A DNA stretch of 64,000 bases from Achromobacter sp. UMC46 (GCF_014170335.1 NZ_LZZS01000004.1:1-64000), one strand, 5' to 3'; counted from the stretch's first letter, positions 15,862-24,289 are shown. Numbers and translations are program-made. Notes: generated by a model not told the origin, from the letters alone.

Positions 15862-16203
15862 CTATTGGCGGCCCACGACGACGCCGAATAGAAAGGCTGC
15901 GCCAGCCACCAGCCCGATGGCTTGCCACGGCCGGGCGTGAATGTACTCTTCGGTGCAATCGAGGGTCTCGCGCATCAGGTCGCTGGCGTTCTCCGACGCG
16001 TCGCGCAGGCTGCGCCGCGTCGCGTTCAGCTGGTCCGACAGGCGCGCCTTCAGCGCGTCCAGATCCGTCGGGTCGGCGTCGCGCAGCGTCGCTTCGATTT
16101 CATCGATCCAGCTCTCCGGATGGCGAGCGCGCCTGCGCGCCCCACGATTGTCCGGGCCGTTCTCGGGAAAGTCGGAAGGCAGAGGGGTGTTCGTAGAGGC
16201 CAT
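15862..16203 (-). CDS. DUF883 (ElaB/YqjD-type) membrane-anchored protein
   Basis: A 113-residue protein with a polar start, a charged amphipathic helix region (IDEIEATLRDADPTDLDALK, then RLSDQLNATRRSLRDASENA) and a C-terminal membrane anchor containing ARPWQAIGLVAGAAFLFGVV and ending GRQ. This is the ElaB/YqjD architecture: proteins tethered to the inner membrane that bind ribosomes in stationary phase in E. coli. AGGAG precedes the ATG at 16203. It follows the Cys-rich protein gene by 77 bases on the same strand and may be cotranscribed. Confidence 0.88.
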   Translation of the reverse strand: MASTNTPLPSDFPENGPDNRGARRRARHPESWIDEIEATLRDADPTDLDALKARLSDQLNATRRSLRDASENASDLMRETLDCTEEYIHARPWQAIGLVAGAAFLFGVVVGRQ

Positions 16204-16280
16204 CAGAAAGCTCCTGGCAATCGGGCGGGATGTTTCACCTGCGCGGGCCGGCCCGTGCGGCCGCGCGGCGTGTCGGGGCG

Positions 16281-16613
16281 CTAGGCCTCGAGCATGTCTT
16301 GACAGGCCAGCGTGCAGGCCAGGCAGGCGCCGGCGCAAACCTGGCAGTGCTCCATGTCCTGATGCGGCGCGCATGCACGGGCACATGCATCGGACACCAG
16401 AGCGCACAAAGTGCATAGCGCGGTAGAAAATTCGCCGTTGCGCGCCAGCATGGCGGCACACAGCCGGCACACGCCGGCGCAATCCGTGGCCAGGCTGATG
16501 CAGCGCTTCATGCGGGCCGCGTTGATTTCCAGACTGGTCGCGGCGCATTGGTCGCAAGCCACCGCGCATTCGTAGCAGGCTTGCACACATTGCTCGAAGT
16601 TTGGGTCTCGCAT
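16281..16613 (-). CDS. Four-helix-bundle Cys-rich protein, putative copper storage type
   Basis: A 110-residue protein with about 17 cysteines, mostly in CxxxC and CxxC spacings (QCVQACYECAVACDQCAA, later CQVCAGACLACTLACQDM). This is the four-helix-bundle family (DUF326) related to the copper storage protein Csp, in which Cys residues line the bundle core and bind Cu(I). No signal peptide is seen, so it would be cytosolic (Csp3-like). AAGGAG stands before the ATG at 16613. No convincing sigma-54 promoter was found for it, unlike its neighbours. Confidence 0.88.
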   Translation of the reverse strand: MRDPNFEQCVQACYECAVACDQCAATSLEINAARMKRCISLATDCAGVCRLCAAMLARNGEFSTALCTLCALVSDACARACAPHQDMEHCQVCAGACLACTLACQDMLEA

Positions 16614-16760
16614 TGCATCTCCTTGTGAGTTCCCGTGGCGTCTGGCGAAGACATGCTCGGCCGGCCCGGGCACATCCACTTGCAATTTGAAGATGTTGAC
16701 AGTGCGTTAACCCGGCGGCAGGCCGTAGGATGGAAATTCGAAATTTGACAGGAGAAGCCA

Positions 16761-17024
16761 ATGACAACCCGCTCCCGTTCGACCGCCGCCGTCCCGGGCC
16801 AGGCGGACAAGGCCGCGCCGGCCGGTACGCAGGACAACGCTAAGATACTGCCCCCACGCGGCCCCGTCGATGTGCCGAAACAACCGGTCAAACCAGACGC
16901 CTCGACGCCGGACGAAGCCGCGCGGGACCAGCGCGCGGTCGTCGACAATCAAACGGAATCGAACTGGGCCGACGGCGCCGCGCCGCAGCCGCGTGCGAAG
17001 AACGCCCGCTCATCCATTTTGTGA
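16761..17024 (+). CDS. Small disordered protein (87 aa)
   Basis: An 87-residue hydrophilic protein rich in Ala, Pro, Asp, Gln and Arg (MTTRSRSTAAVPGQADKAAP; later PKQPVKPDASTPDEAARDQR; end RAKNARSSIL). No domain, signal or membrane segment is seen. AGGAG lies seven bases before the ATG. It overlaps the converging topoisomerase gene by 15 bases. A sigma-54-like sequence at 16669-16684 has an 11-base rather than 10-base spacer, so its promoter is uncertain. Confidence 0.65.
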   Translation: MTTRSRSTAAVPGQADKAAPAGTQDNAKILPPRGPVDVPKQPVKPDASTPDEAARDQRAVVDNQTESNWADGAAPQPRAKNARSSIL

Positions 17025-18089
17025 CTCCCCCGGGGCGCCCATGCCGTCAGGGGCGCCGGCAGGGGCGCCGGGCAGGGCGCGCAGGAACGCCAACAGGCGA
17101 CGTTCGTCGGCGTCCAGGCCGCGCGGCGCAACCGGCGCCCGGGCCTTCGGCGGAAGGGTGCCCGCCAGATAAGCCTGCAGCACGGCGGGGTGCACATAGC
17201 AGGCGCGGCACACGGCGGGCGTGTTGGCCAGGCGCTGCGAGACCCGCTTGATCACGTCCACCACGGCCTGTCTGGCCTGCGCGTCGTCCTCGAACGGGCG
17301 CGCCTGCAAGGCCGCGTACGCCAGCACCGACCCTGCCCAGGTGCGATAGTGCTTGGCCGTGAAATCGCCCGCGCCCGCGGCGCGCAGATAGGCGTTGACC
17401 GCGCCGGAGTCCACGGGATGCTTGGCGCCGTCTTCATCCAGGTACTGGAACAACTGTTGGCCCGGAATTTCCAGGCAGCGCTTGATGATGCGGGCCACGC
17501 GGCGGTCTTTCACCGTGACATCGTGGGCCACGCCGCTCTTGCCCTGGAAGCGGAACCGGAAGCCGCCGCGCGCAGCGCTCGCATGCCGTCGTTTCAGCGT
17601 CGTCAGGCCGTACGATTTGTTTGCCCGCGCATACTCGCGCGCGCCGATGCGGATCAGCGTGGTCTCAAGCAACCGGACCAGGGTGGCGATCACTTTTTCC
17701 TGCGCCAGCCCCGCCGCCCGCATGTCGCGGTCGACCTGGCGTCGGATGCGGGGCAGTGCCTGGCCGAACGCCAGCAGATTCTGGTATTTGTCCGCGTCGC
17801 GCATGGCGGCCCAGCCCGGGTGATAACGGTACTGCTTGCGGCCCCGCGCGTCGCGGCCGGTGGCCTGCAGGTGGCCGTGGGGAAGGGGACAGATCCAGAC
17901 GGCTTCATACGCCGGCGGGATCGCCAGCGCCTGGATGCGGGCGATTTCCGCGGCATCCGTGATGCGCGTGCCCTTGGCGTCCAGGTAGTGGAACGTGTTG
18001 CCGTTCACGCGCAAGCGGCGATAGCCCGGCTGGGTGTCGTCGACGTAGACCAGCGCTGCGGGCTCGGGCTGCGATGTGCGGGCGTCCAT
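17010..18089 (-). CDS. DNA topoisomerase IB
   Basis: A 359-residue poxvirus/bacterial-type IB topoisomerase, which relaxes DNA through a 3'-phosphotyrosine intermediate. The N-terminal domain (DDTQPGYRRLRVNGNTFHYL) is followed by the catalytic domain with KSYGLTTLKRRHA, the Lys-loop FRFQGKSG, the Arg-containing KHYRTWAGSVLAY and the catalytic tyrosine in CYVHPAVL. The start at 18089 has GGAGA five bases upstream, and the upstream frame extension is rejected because it crosses the promoter. The gene is driven by a sigma-54 promoter in divergent pair C. Bacterial IB enzymes are often found in desiccation or radiation stress clusters with Ku/LigD, which are absent here. Confidence 0.92.
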   Translation of the reverse strand: MDARTSQPEPAALVYVDDTQPGYRRLRVNGNTFHYLDAKGTRITDAAEIARIQALAIPPAYEAVWICPLPHGHLQATGRDARGRKQYRYHPGWAAMRDADKYQNLLAFGQALPRIRRQVDRDMRAAGLAQEKVIATLVRLLETTLIRIGAREYARANKSYGLTTLKRRHASAARGGFRFRFQGKSGVAHDVTVKDRRVARIIKRCLEIPGQQLFQYLDEDGAKHPVDSGAVNAYLRAAGAGDFTAKHYRTWAGSVLAYAALQARPFEDDAQARQAVVDVIKRVSQRLANTPAVCRACYVHPAVLQAYLAGTLPPKARAPVAPRGLDADERRLLAFLRALPGAPAGAPDGMGAPGESQNG

Positions 18090-18124
18090 GCTGTCTCCGG
18101 CGGCGTTGGCGGGCCCCGCAGCAG

Positions 18125-18139
18125 CAAACGCCGTGCCCG
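18125..18139 (-). promoter_or_regulatory. Sigma-54 promoter (pair C, leftward)
   Basis: On the minus strand the sequence is GGGCACG-GCGT-TTGC with GG-N10-GC spacing. It would start transcription near 18113, 24 bases before the topoisomerase ATG at 18089. Confidence 0.8.
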
Positions 18140-18172
18140 GCCGCCGTCTCCTGCCCGGAAATTGCCGGGCCG

Positions 18173-18187
18173 GGCACGGCGCTTGCT
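18173..18187 (+). promoter_or_regulatory. Sigma-54 promoter (pair C, rightward)
   Basis: GGGCACG-GCGC-TTGC matches the consensus at every core position except the first base. It leads into the gene at 18276 with a leader of about 77 bases. The two promoters of this pair are separated by 33 bases, the largest gap of the four pairs. Confidence 0.8.
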
Positions 18188-18275
18188 GAGGCAAACGGCA
18201 CGACGACATCAGCGAACCGATCTTTGCGGCCGGGGCTATTCCCCGGTCCGGCAAGGATCCCTAAAGGAGAGTGCC

Positions 18276-18437
18276 ATGCAAGCCACATTGCAGCTACACG
18301 TGCCGCCCAAGCCCGATCCGATCCCGCCGGGATCGCCGCCGGGGGACCTTCCGGTGGAACCCGACACCGACGAGCCGGAAGTGGATCTGCCGCCGCTGTC
18401 GCCTCCGATCAGGGAAATAGACCCCCCCAAACGCTGA
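18276..18437 (+). CDS. Small Pro/Asp/Glu-rich protein (53 aa)
   Basis: A 53-residue protein, about one third proline, with acidic stretches (PPKPDPIPPGSPPGDLPVEP, then DTDEPEVDLPPLSPPI). It is probably unfolded; no domain is known to me. AAAGGAGA before the ATG is an excellent ribosome-binding site. It is the first gene after the rightward sigma-54 promoter of pair C, followed after 49 bases by the DUF3309 gene, so the two likely form one transcript. Confidence 0.75.
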   Translation: MQATLQLHVPPKPDPIPPGSPPGDLPVEPDTDEPEVDLPPLSPPIREIDPPKR

Positions 18438-18486
18438 TGCCCGCCTGCCGCTGAGCCATTCAAATCAATAACGACGAGGAGTCATC

Positions 18487-18639
18487 ATGTCGACCATTCT
18501 GCTGATCATTCTGATCTTGCTGCTTATCGGCGCCGTGCCGGCCTGGCCGCACAGCAAGGGCTGGGGCTACTACCCCAGCGGCTTGCTCGGCATTGTCGTG
18601 ATCGTGCTGATCGTGATGCTGCTGATGGGGCGGCTATAG
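18487..18639 (+). CDS. DUF3309 family small membrane protein
   Basis: A 50-residue protein with two hydrophobic helices (STILLIILILLLIGAVPAWP and LLGIVVIVLIVMLLMGRL) joined by the hallmark HSKGWGYYPSG loop. DUF3309 proteins are small inner-membrane hairpins of unknown function, often near CsbD-type genes. AGGAG precedes the ATG. It is cotranscribed with the 53-residue protein gene and ends before a clear terminator at 18645. Confidence 0.9.
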   Translation: MSTILLIILILLLIGAVPAWPHSKGWGYYPSGLLGIVVIVLIVMLLMGRL

Positions 18640-18644
18640 CGCCT

Positions 18645-18686
18645 GACGGCCGGCTGAGCGCCATGCGGCGCGGGCCGGCCGTCTTT
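18645..18686 (+). terminator. Hairpin terminator after the DUF3309 gene
   Basis: GACGGCCGG and CCGGCCGTC form a nine-base perfect stem followed by TTT. It closes the pair C rightward transcript. Confidence 0.7.
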
Positions 18687-18790
18687 GCAAGGAATGGTCG
18701 TCCGCTGGACGGCGGGTAGCGCGGGCGCTTGGCGAGGCGTAAGATTTCCCGGCTTTTTCGAGAGACCTCCGCCTATCGGGCAACGCCACC

Positions 18791-19747
18791 ATGACCATTC
18801 CCTTATTGATTCTGATCGACAGCGTGCATGATTTCCTGCCCGCGATTCAAGCGCGCGGCTTTCATGCCGTCTACGCGCCCACGGCGCAAGCCCGCAAGCA
18901 AGCCATCCAGGACCACGGCCACGAGATCCGCATCGTGCTGACGCGCGGCGCCACGGGTTTGCGCGCCGACGAAATGGCCGCCTTGCCGAAACTTGAACTG
19001 GTCTGTTCGCTGGGCGTGGGCTACGAGAACATCGATCTGGCCGCCGCCGCATCGCGTGGCGTCATTGTGACGAACGGCCCGGGCGCCAACGCCGTGTCCG
19101 TCGCCGATCATGCGATGGCGCTGTTGCTGGGCGCCGCCCGCCATCTGCCTCAAGCCGATGCCTGGGTACGGCAGGGGCATTGGAGCGGTTTCATGGGGCC
19201 GCAAGTGACGGGCAAGCGCCTGGGCATTCTAGGTCTGGGCACCATCGGGCTTGAAATCGCCAAGCGCGGCGCCAACGGGTTCGGCATGAGCGTCGGGTAC
19301 TACAACCGGCGCGCGCGGGCCGAATCGGGCTATACCTATTTCGATAATCCTCGCGCTCTGGCCGCGGCGTCCGACTTCCTGGTGGTGGCGACGCCAGGCG
19401 GTGCCGGCACGCGGCATCTGGTGGACGCCGGCGTGCTGGACGCGCTGGGCCCCGACGGCTATCTGGTGAACATCGCCCGCGGCAGCGTGGTGGATACCGC
19501 CGCGTTGATTGCCGCGCTGGCGGAAAAACGCATCGCGGGTGCGGGGCTGGATGTGGTGGATGGCGAACCGAATGTCCCGGATGCGTTGAAGCAGCTGGAC
19601 AATGTGGTGCTGACCCCGCACAGCGCGGGGCGGTCCCCCGAGGCGGTGGCGGCGACCGTGGCGCTGTTTCTGGAGAACGCCACGGCGCATTTCGGCGGCA
19701 AGCCGGTGTTGACGCCCGTGCTGGACGCGCAGGCCGAAGCCGCTTAG
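18791..19747 (+). CDS. D-isomer-specific 2-hydroxyacid dehydrogenase (glyoxylate/hydroxypyruvate reductase type)
   Basis: A 318-residue NAD(P)H-dependent oxidoreductase. The catalytic-domain halves flank a Rossmann fold with GLGTIGLEIAKR. The catalytic triad is visible: Arg in NIARGSVVDT, Glu in DVVDGEPNVP and His in VLTPHSAGRS. It reduces 2-ketoacids such as glyoxylate or hydroxypyruvate; the exact substrate is not readable. It stands alone, between a terminator and the converging uspA-like gene. The ATG at 18791 directly begins the first beta strand; the upstream site is weak (GGGCAACGCC). Confidence 0.9.
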   Translation: MTIPLLILIDSVHDFLPAIQARGFHAVYAPTAQARKQAIQDHGHEIRIVLTRGATGLRADEMAALPKLELVCSLGVGYENIDLAAAASRGVIVTNGPGANAVSVADHAMALLLGAARHLPQADAWVRQGHWSGFMGPQVTGKRLGILGLGTIGLEIAKRGANGFGMSVGYYNRRARAESGYTYFDNPRALAAASDFLVVATPGGAGTRHLVDAGVLDALGPDGYLVNIARGSVVDTAALIAALAEKRIAGAGLDVVDGEPNVPDALKQLDNVVLTPHSAGRSPEAVAATVALFLENATAHFGGKPVLTPVLDAQAEAA

Positions 19748-19757
19748 CCGAGCATGC

Positions 19758-20594
19758 TCAGTGCGAGAACATGATCGGCACGGTCATGCTCTTCAAGATG
19801 GACGCGGTAGCGCCGCCCATTGCCCATTGGCGGAACTTGCTGTGCCCGTAGGCGCCCATGACGATCATGTCGGCGCTATGGTCGGCGGCGGCATTCAGGA
19901 TGGTGCTGCCGACACCGACGCCCTTGATGTCGCGGCGGACGTGGTCCGGCGCGGGCATGCCTTGGGCGACGCAATACGTGGCCAGGTCTTCGAAGGGCAC
20001 GGCTTCGCCTTTTTGCGAAGCCCCGCCTTCGTCCATGGTCAGCGCGATCAGCTGCTTCGACAGGCGCAACGCCGGCGTGGCGTCGCCGAGCGCGCGCGCG
20101 GCCTCGCGGCTGCCATCCCAGCAAAACAGCACGCGGTCGCCGACGGCGGGAAAATCGCCGCTTGAGGGCAGCACCAGCACCGGGCGTCCGGCGGTCAACA
20201 GCATCTGCTCGACGAATTCCGCTTCGTGCGCGGCTTCCACGTCTTCGCGATTGAACTGGCTGACGATGACGAGATCGCTGGTGCGGGCGTGCAAGGCCAC
20301 ACAGACGCTGGGCGCGGTGTCGCCGGCACGCAAGACGGCGGGAACGTCGGCCGCGGCCGCCGCTTCCAGGAAGGCGTTCTGCACGGTGGCGCGGTTCTGC
20401 GCCTGCAGTTCCTTCATGACGTTCAGCGTGCGCGACATCAATACCGATTCGCCGTAGTAGTACTGGGGCGGCGCGGCGCTGGCGTAGATGCCGACAAGTT
20501 CGGCCTGATGGCGCTTGGCTAGCGACAACGCCAGCTCGGTGCGGCGTTTGCAGTCGAATCCGTGGTCCAGGTGTACGGCAATGCGGCGATACAT
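19758..20594 (-). CDS. Universal stress protein, tandem UspA domains
   Basis: A 278-residue protein with two UspA-like halves (about 1-140 and 145-278). The second half has the ATP-binding signature MGAYGHSKFRQWAMGGAT, the G-2x-G-9x-G pattern, near its end; the first half is degenerate. Tandem Usp proteins act in stress survival, often as ATP-binding dimers. AAGGAG precedes the ATG at 20594; an in-frame upstream extension to 20717 has no Usp homology. I found no sigma-54 promoter in its 132-base upstream gap. Confidence 0.9.
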   Translation of the reverse strand: MYRRIAVHLDHGFDCKRRTELALSLAKRHQAELVGIYASAAPPQYYYGESVLMSRTLNVMKELQAQNRATVQNAFLEAAAAADVPAVLRAGDTAPSVCVALHARTSDLVIVSQFNREDVEAAHEAEFVEQMLLTAGRPVLVLPSSGDFPAVGDRVLFCWDGSREAARALGDATPALRLSKQLIALTMDEGGASQKGEAVPFEDLATYCVAQGMPAPDHVRRDIKGVGVGSTILNAAADHSADMIVMGAYGHSKFRQWAMGGATASILKSMTVPIMFSH

Positions 20595-20726
20595 GCGGGT
20601 CTCCTTGGTAAGCGTCCCATGGACACATGGTTGCGCTTTCCTGGAGGCCGGCCCTTGATTCGCGTCAAGCCGCGTCCAGATACCCGGAGACGGCGCAAAT
20701 AGCGCCCGCCGCCGCACCGGAGCGGG

Positions 20727-22853
20727 CTAGCCGGGCGGGTCCTTTTCGATGCGGTCGCGCAGTTGGCGGACCTGACGGGCCTGCTGGGCGATGCGTTCGA
20801 GCGGATCCGCCAGAGCCGGGTCGGCGGCGGTGACCGCGGCCGGGACGGCCCACGGGCGGGCAGGCAGGTCCGGCGCGTCGTCCTGGGGATGCAGGGCGTG
20901 CGCCAGGATCCGTCCATAGTCGCGCAGCGCTACGGCGGCAGGCGCCTCGGGCGGCAGGGCCGGTTGAATCTCCAATACCGTTCCGGCAGCCGTGATCCGC
21001 CGCATGGCGTTCAACAGGTTCACCGCCGTGTCGACGTTGCGTTCGCGGTGCACCGGATTCTGTTGAAGGCGCTGTAGCGAGGCTTCGGCATTGTCGGCCG
21101 ACAGGCAGGCCTGCCGGCGCAGGGCGACGATAGCGCCGTCCGAATCGGGGGCTGCGCCGCCTTTTTGCCGGATCAGCGCCAGCGCATAGGCCGCGTGCCG
21201 GTCAAGCGCGCGGGTCAGCGCGCCGGCCAACTGCCGCGGCTCTTTTTCCGGCCACACGAGAAACCCCACCAGCAATGCCAGGATGCCGCCCAGCACGCTA
21301 TTGAAGGCGCGCAGCGCCGCCAGTGTGGGTTCGTAGATTTCCGGCTGCTGGATATGGCTGACCAGCACGAACTGGGATGTCAGGAAGAACGTGAACAGCG
21401 CGTAGTGGATGGTGCGCGCGGCGAAGGTGCCCAGCGCGATGGGCAGTACCGCCAGCGCGACGGATAACGGCGTGCTCAAGAACAAGCCCAGCAGGGACGC
21501 GCCGATGGCGCCGGCCACGCTGCCCGTCACGCGTTCCAGGGTCCGCTGCCAGGTCGTCGCGAAGTAGGGCTGAAGGATGAAGACCAGCGTAAGCGACATC
21601 CAATAGCCGTGGTTGACGGCGAACGTCCTGGATAGGGCCACGGCGATGGTGGCGCCGACGCCGACACGCAAGGCGTGGCGGAAGGCGTCGGACTCCACGC
21701 CCAGGTTCTGCCGCAGCGTGCGCCACGCCTGCCGGACGCGGGACGCCGCAAGGCGTTGCCGGTCAGGCGCGGCGGGCGCGTCGACCTGGTCGAACAAGGC
21801 TTGCATGACGGCTTGCGCTGTATGCAGGAGGCGGTCCAGCACGGGCACCATCGTTGCCAGGTCGGGCGCATAGGCCATGGCGCCGCCGCGCAAGTCGTGC
21901 AGGCCCGCGCCAAAGTGGGCCAGACGCTCGCGCAGGCATTCCGCCTGCTTGGGATCGTTGACGTCCGACGTGCTGGCAATGGCGTTGCACACGCTGGCAT
22001 AGCGGTGCAGCGCATGCGACAGGTGCGCGCCCGCGCTGCGGCCCAGCCATTGCGGCGCGTGGGATTCCAGCAGGTCGGCAGAGGCGACCAGCGCAATGAA
22101 GCTGTCTTCAGCGCTGTCCAGCAGGTAAGTCAGCTGATTGGCGCGGGCACGGCGCGAAGGCCTTGTGTCCTGCACCTCGCGGATACGGACCCGGGCGGCT
22201 TCCAGGGCTGCACGCTGGGCGCTGCGCTGCGGTTTGGTGACCGCGGTCCAGGCTTCGGGGCCGGCCGTCGGGGTCAGGCCCGAATACATGCGCGCCAACG
22301 CGTCGGCGAAATCGGCCAGCCCGCGATAGCAATGCGCGACCGCGTGCGTGGCGTCTTTCCACGGCCGGCGGCGCCATACCAGCGCGGTCATCAAAATGGC
22401 CCAGACGGCGCCCGCCAGGAAGAACATGGTGAACCAGAGACTGTCGGCCAGCGTCGGGGTGGGCAGCTCGGCTGCCACGACGAAACCGGCGGACAGCAGC
22501 GTGCCCACGATCGCCGCCGCCGGACCCAGCACGCGCAGCAGGCCGCCGAAGGTGCAGCAGACGAAAGTCAGGGGCAGCAGCAGCCAAAGATGGCCGGCGC
22601 TGGCACTGGCCAGAAAGCAGAACAGGGCGCCGATCAGGCCCAGCGCCAGCATGGAGCCGGCACGTTGGCGTAACGGGCCGCCGGGGTCGCCAAAGCACGC
22701 CCAGAACGCGGCGATCGCGGTCCAGCCCAGCCGCGGCTCGTGCGCAAGCACGGCCAGGATGACAGGGGCCGCGCTGATCGCGGCGGCTTGCAAGGCGTCC
22801 AGCCACAGGACATTGCGCAGGGATACGCGCCAACGGGAAAGCAGGGTCGTCAC
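20727..22853 (-). CDS. FUSC family inner-membrane protein (YccS/AaeB-like)
   Basis: A protein of about 708 residues in the FUSC layout. An N-terminal membrane block (six helices, about 20-160) is followed by a cytosolic helical domain (170-330). A second membrane block (about 380-500, with NHGYWMSLTLVFILQPYFAT) and a C-terminal soluble helical domain complete it. The family includes the aromatic-acid exporter AaeB and fusaric-acid resistance proteins; the substrate is unknown. The start is uncertain: GTG at 22853 (VTTLLSRWRVSLRNV) begins the conserved part, and other in-frame starts exist up to 22988. It is followed, on the same strand after a gap, by the uspA-like gene. Confidence 0.85.
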   Translation of the reverse strand: MTTLLSRWRVSLRNVLWLDALQAAAISAAPVILAVLAHEPRLGWTAIAAFWACFGDPGGPLRQRAGSMLALGLIGALFCFLASASAGHLWLLLPLTFVCCTFGGLLRVLGPAAAIVGTLLSAGFVVAAELPTPTLADSLWFTMFFLAGAVWAILMTALVWRRRPWKDATHAVAHCYRGLADFADALARMYSGLTPTAGPEAWTAVTKPQRSAQRAALEAARVRIREVQDTRPSRRARANQLTYLLDSAEDSFIALVASADLLESHAPQWLGRSAGAHLSHALHRYASVCNAIASTSDVNDPKQAECLRERLAHFGAGLHDLRGGAMAYAPDLATMVPVLDRLLHTAQAVMQALFDQVDAPAAPDRQRLAASRVRQAWRTLRQNLGVESDAFRHALRVGVGATIAVALSRTFAVNHGYWMSLTLVFILQPYFATTWQRTLERVTGSVAGAIGASLLGLFLSTPLSVALAVLPIALGTFAARTIHYALFTFFLTSQFVLVSHIQQPEIYEPTLAALRAFNSVLGGILALLVGFLVWPEKEPRQLAGALTRALDRHAAYALALIRQKGGAAPDSDGAIVALRRQACLSADNAEASLQRLQQNPVHRERNVDTAVNLLNAMRRITAAGTVLEIQPALPPEAPAAVALRDYGRILAHALHPQDDAPDLPARPWAVPAAVTAADPALADPLERIAQQARQVRQLRDRIEKDPPG

Positions 22854-23204
22854 GCTATTCACACCACCACAAAAAGGGGCCGAGAGCCGAAAGATGCAAA
22901 CCCTATCATGTCGACAAAGCGGTTTTCGCGTCGCCGCGAACGCTGTCCACAGCGTGTCAGATTCATGAATCCGAATGGGTGTATACAAATAGTTTCATTT
23001 GTGTGACTTTGCGGCGTCTTAAGCGCAAAATTGCCTGGAACAATTGCTCGAAATCGCATAAAAAAACAGTTGGCGGTTCAAGGTGCCGGAAACGACGGCC
23101 GGCGCCATAGCGGCAAGCCGATAGTGAATACTCATGTCCCAATGTGCCTCTTTCTGCGCCCGGACAGCGCAGGCCATACCCAGAGGCACGCGAGGAGCGT
23201 AGAC
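22854..23204. other. 351-base divergent intergenic region with palindromes
   Basis: This AT-richer stretch separates the FUSC gene from the EAL gene. It holds a perfect 12-base palindrome GATTCATGAATC (22960-22971) and an inverted repeat ACAAAT-N6-ATTTGT (22985-23002). Both are plausible operator sites. I see no gene in it. Confidence 0.55.
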
Positions 23205-24116
23205 ATGACGCCCAATCACGAGGCTTCCACAAGCTCGGTGGTCAGCGACGAAGAAATCGCTGCCATGGTGACAGGAAAGGATGGGCTGCGGGTGTTGTTG
23301 CAACCGCAGGTGGACCTGATGACCGGCAGGATCGTGTCGGCCGAAGCATTGGCGCGATGGCAGCATCCGCGCCTGGGCGTTGTCATGCCCGCGGAATTCA
23401 TTCCCGCCATCAACCGCATGGGGATGGACAAGCTCCTGTTCGAGCGCGTGTGCCTGCGCGTGATCGACGTGCTGCTGACGATGCGGCGGGCCGGCATGGC
23501 GGTGCCGATCGCCATCAACGCGCCTGCCACCACGCTGTCGGACGAACGTTCCGTCGATTTCCTGCTTGATCTGATCCGTGCGGCGGAGCTTCCGGCATCG
23601 CTGGTACGGGTCGAACTGACCGAAGACCAGCCGATCCGCGAACTGGATGTGCTGCGCGCATCGCTGATGAAGCTGGAAGAGGCGGGATGCGAGGTCAGCC
23701 TGGACGACTTCGGCACTGGCCATGCCTCTCTGAAACTGCTGTCGGCCATTCCCTTGTCCGAAGTGAAGATCGACCAGTATTTCGTGACGCGCATGCGGCG
23801 CAGCGCGGTTGCCTTTGAAGTGCTGCGCACTGCCGCTGAGCTGGCCACGCGCCTGGGCTGGCGCGTGGTGGCCGAAGGCGTGGAGAACGTGGCGGACATC
23901 CCGGCGTTGCGGGCGGCCGGCTGTCGCTACGGGCAGGGCTTCGCGCTGGGGCGTCCGATGCCGCTGGATGCGTTGATGGTGCGACTGCGTACCCAGCGCG
24001 ACGGTGGCGAGCCCTTGGCGGCGCCCGCCAACTACGCGTCATCGTGGATCGAGGCATTCGACGGCGCCGCTTCGGAAACCGAACCCGGTTTTCCTGTCCG
24101 CGCCACGGCGCAGTAG
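23205..24116 (+). CDS. Stand-alone EAL domain protein, cyclic-di-GMP phosphodiesterase
   Basis: A 303-residue cytosolic protein consisting of one EAL domain (about 25-275) with no sensor. The catalytic and metal-binding residues all appear: E47-A48-L49, Asn in AINAPATT, Glu in VELTED, DDFGTG loop 6, Lys in VKIDQ, Glu in AEGVEN and the closing QGFALGRPM. It should hydrolyse cyclic di-GMP to pGpG. GAGGAG precedes the ATG at 23205; a longer frame to 23031 lacks homology. Two diguanylate cyclases lie at 59-63 kb, but nothing links them directly. Confidence 0.93.
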   Translation: MTPNHEASTSSVVSDEEIAAMVTGKDGLRVLLQPQVDLMTGRIVSAEALARWQHPRLGVVMPAEFIPAINRMGMDKLLFERVCLRVIDVLLTMRRAGMAVPIAINAPATTLSDERSVDFLLDLIRAAELPASLVRVELTEDQPIRELDVLRASLMKLEEAGCEVSLDDFGTGHASLKLLSAIPLSEVKIDQYFVTRMRRSAVAFEVLRTAAELATRLGWRVVAEGVENVADIPALRAAGCRYGQGFALGRPMPLDALMVRLRTQRDGGEPLAAPANYASSWIEAFDGAASETEPGFPVRATAQ

Positions 24117-24227
24117 CGCCTGTGGGGCGGTTCGCCGCGCGCAATTTCTTCCATGGGGGCCGGGACTTACCGGTCTGAAAACGGGGACTCCAATCGGAGC
24201 GCCCGCGCACGTCCCGTTGCGGCGTTT

Positions 24228-24242
24228 GGGCACGTCAGTTGC
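24228..24242 (+). promoter_or_regulatory. Sigma-54 promoter for the Gln-rich protein gene
   Basis: GGGCACG-TCAG-TTGC has GG-N10-GC spacing and near-consensus elements. The start would fall near 24254, 36 bases before the ATG at 24290. There is no divergent partner here. Confidence 0.78.
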
Positions 24243-24289
24243 TACTTCAGATCCAGCGGAGTCCTTTCCGCCTAATCAGGAGACTTGTA

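Noticed and set aside
16669..16684. Sigma-54-like sequence GGGCAC-N6-TTGC before the gene at 16761
   Set aside because: The spacer between GG and GC is 11, not 10 bases. Sigma-54 promoters tolerate almost no spacing change, so I did not list it as a promoter.
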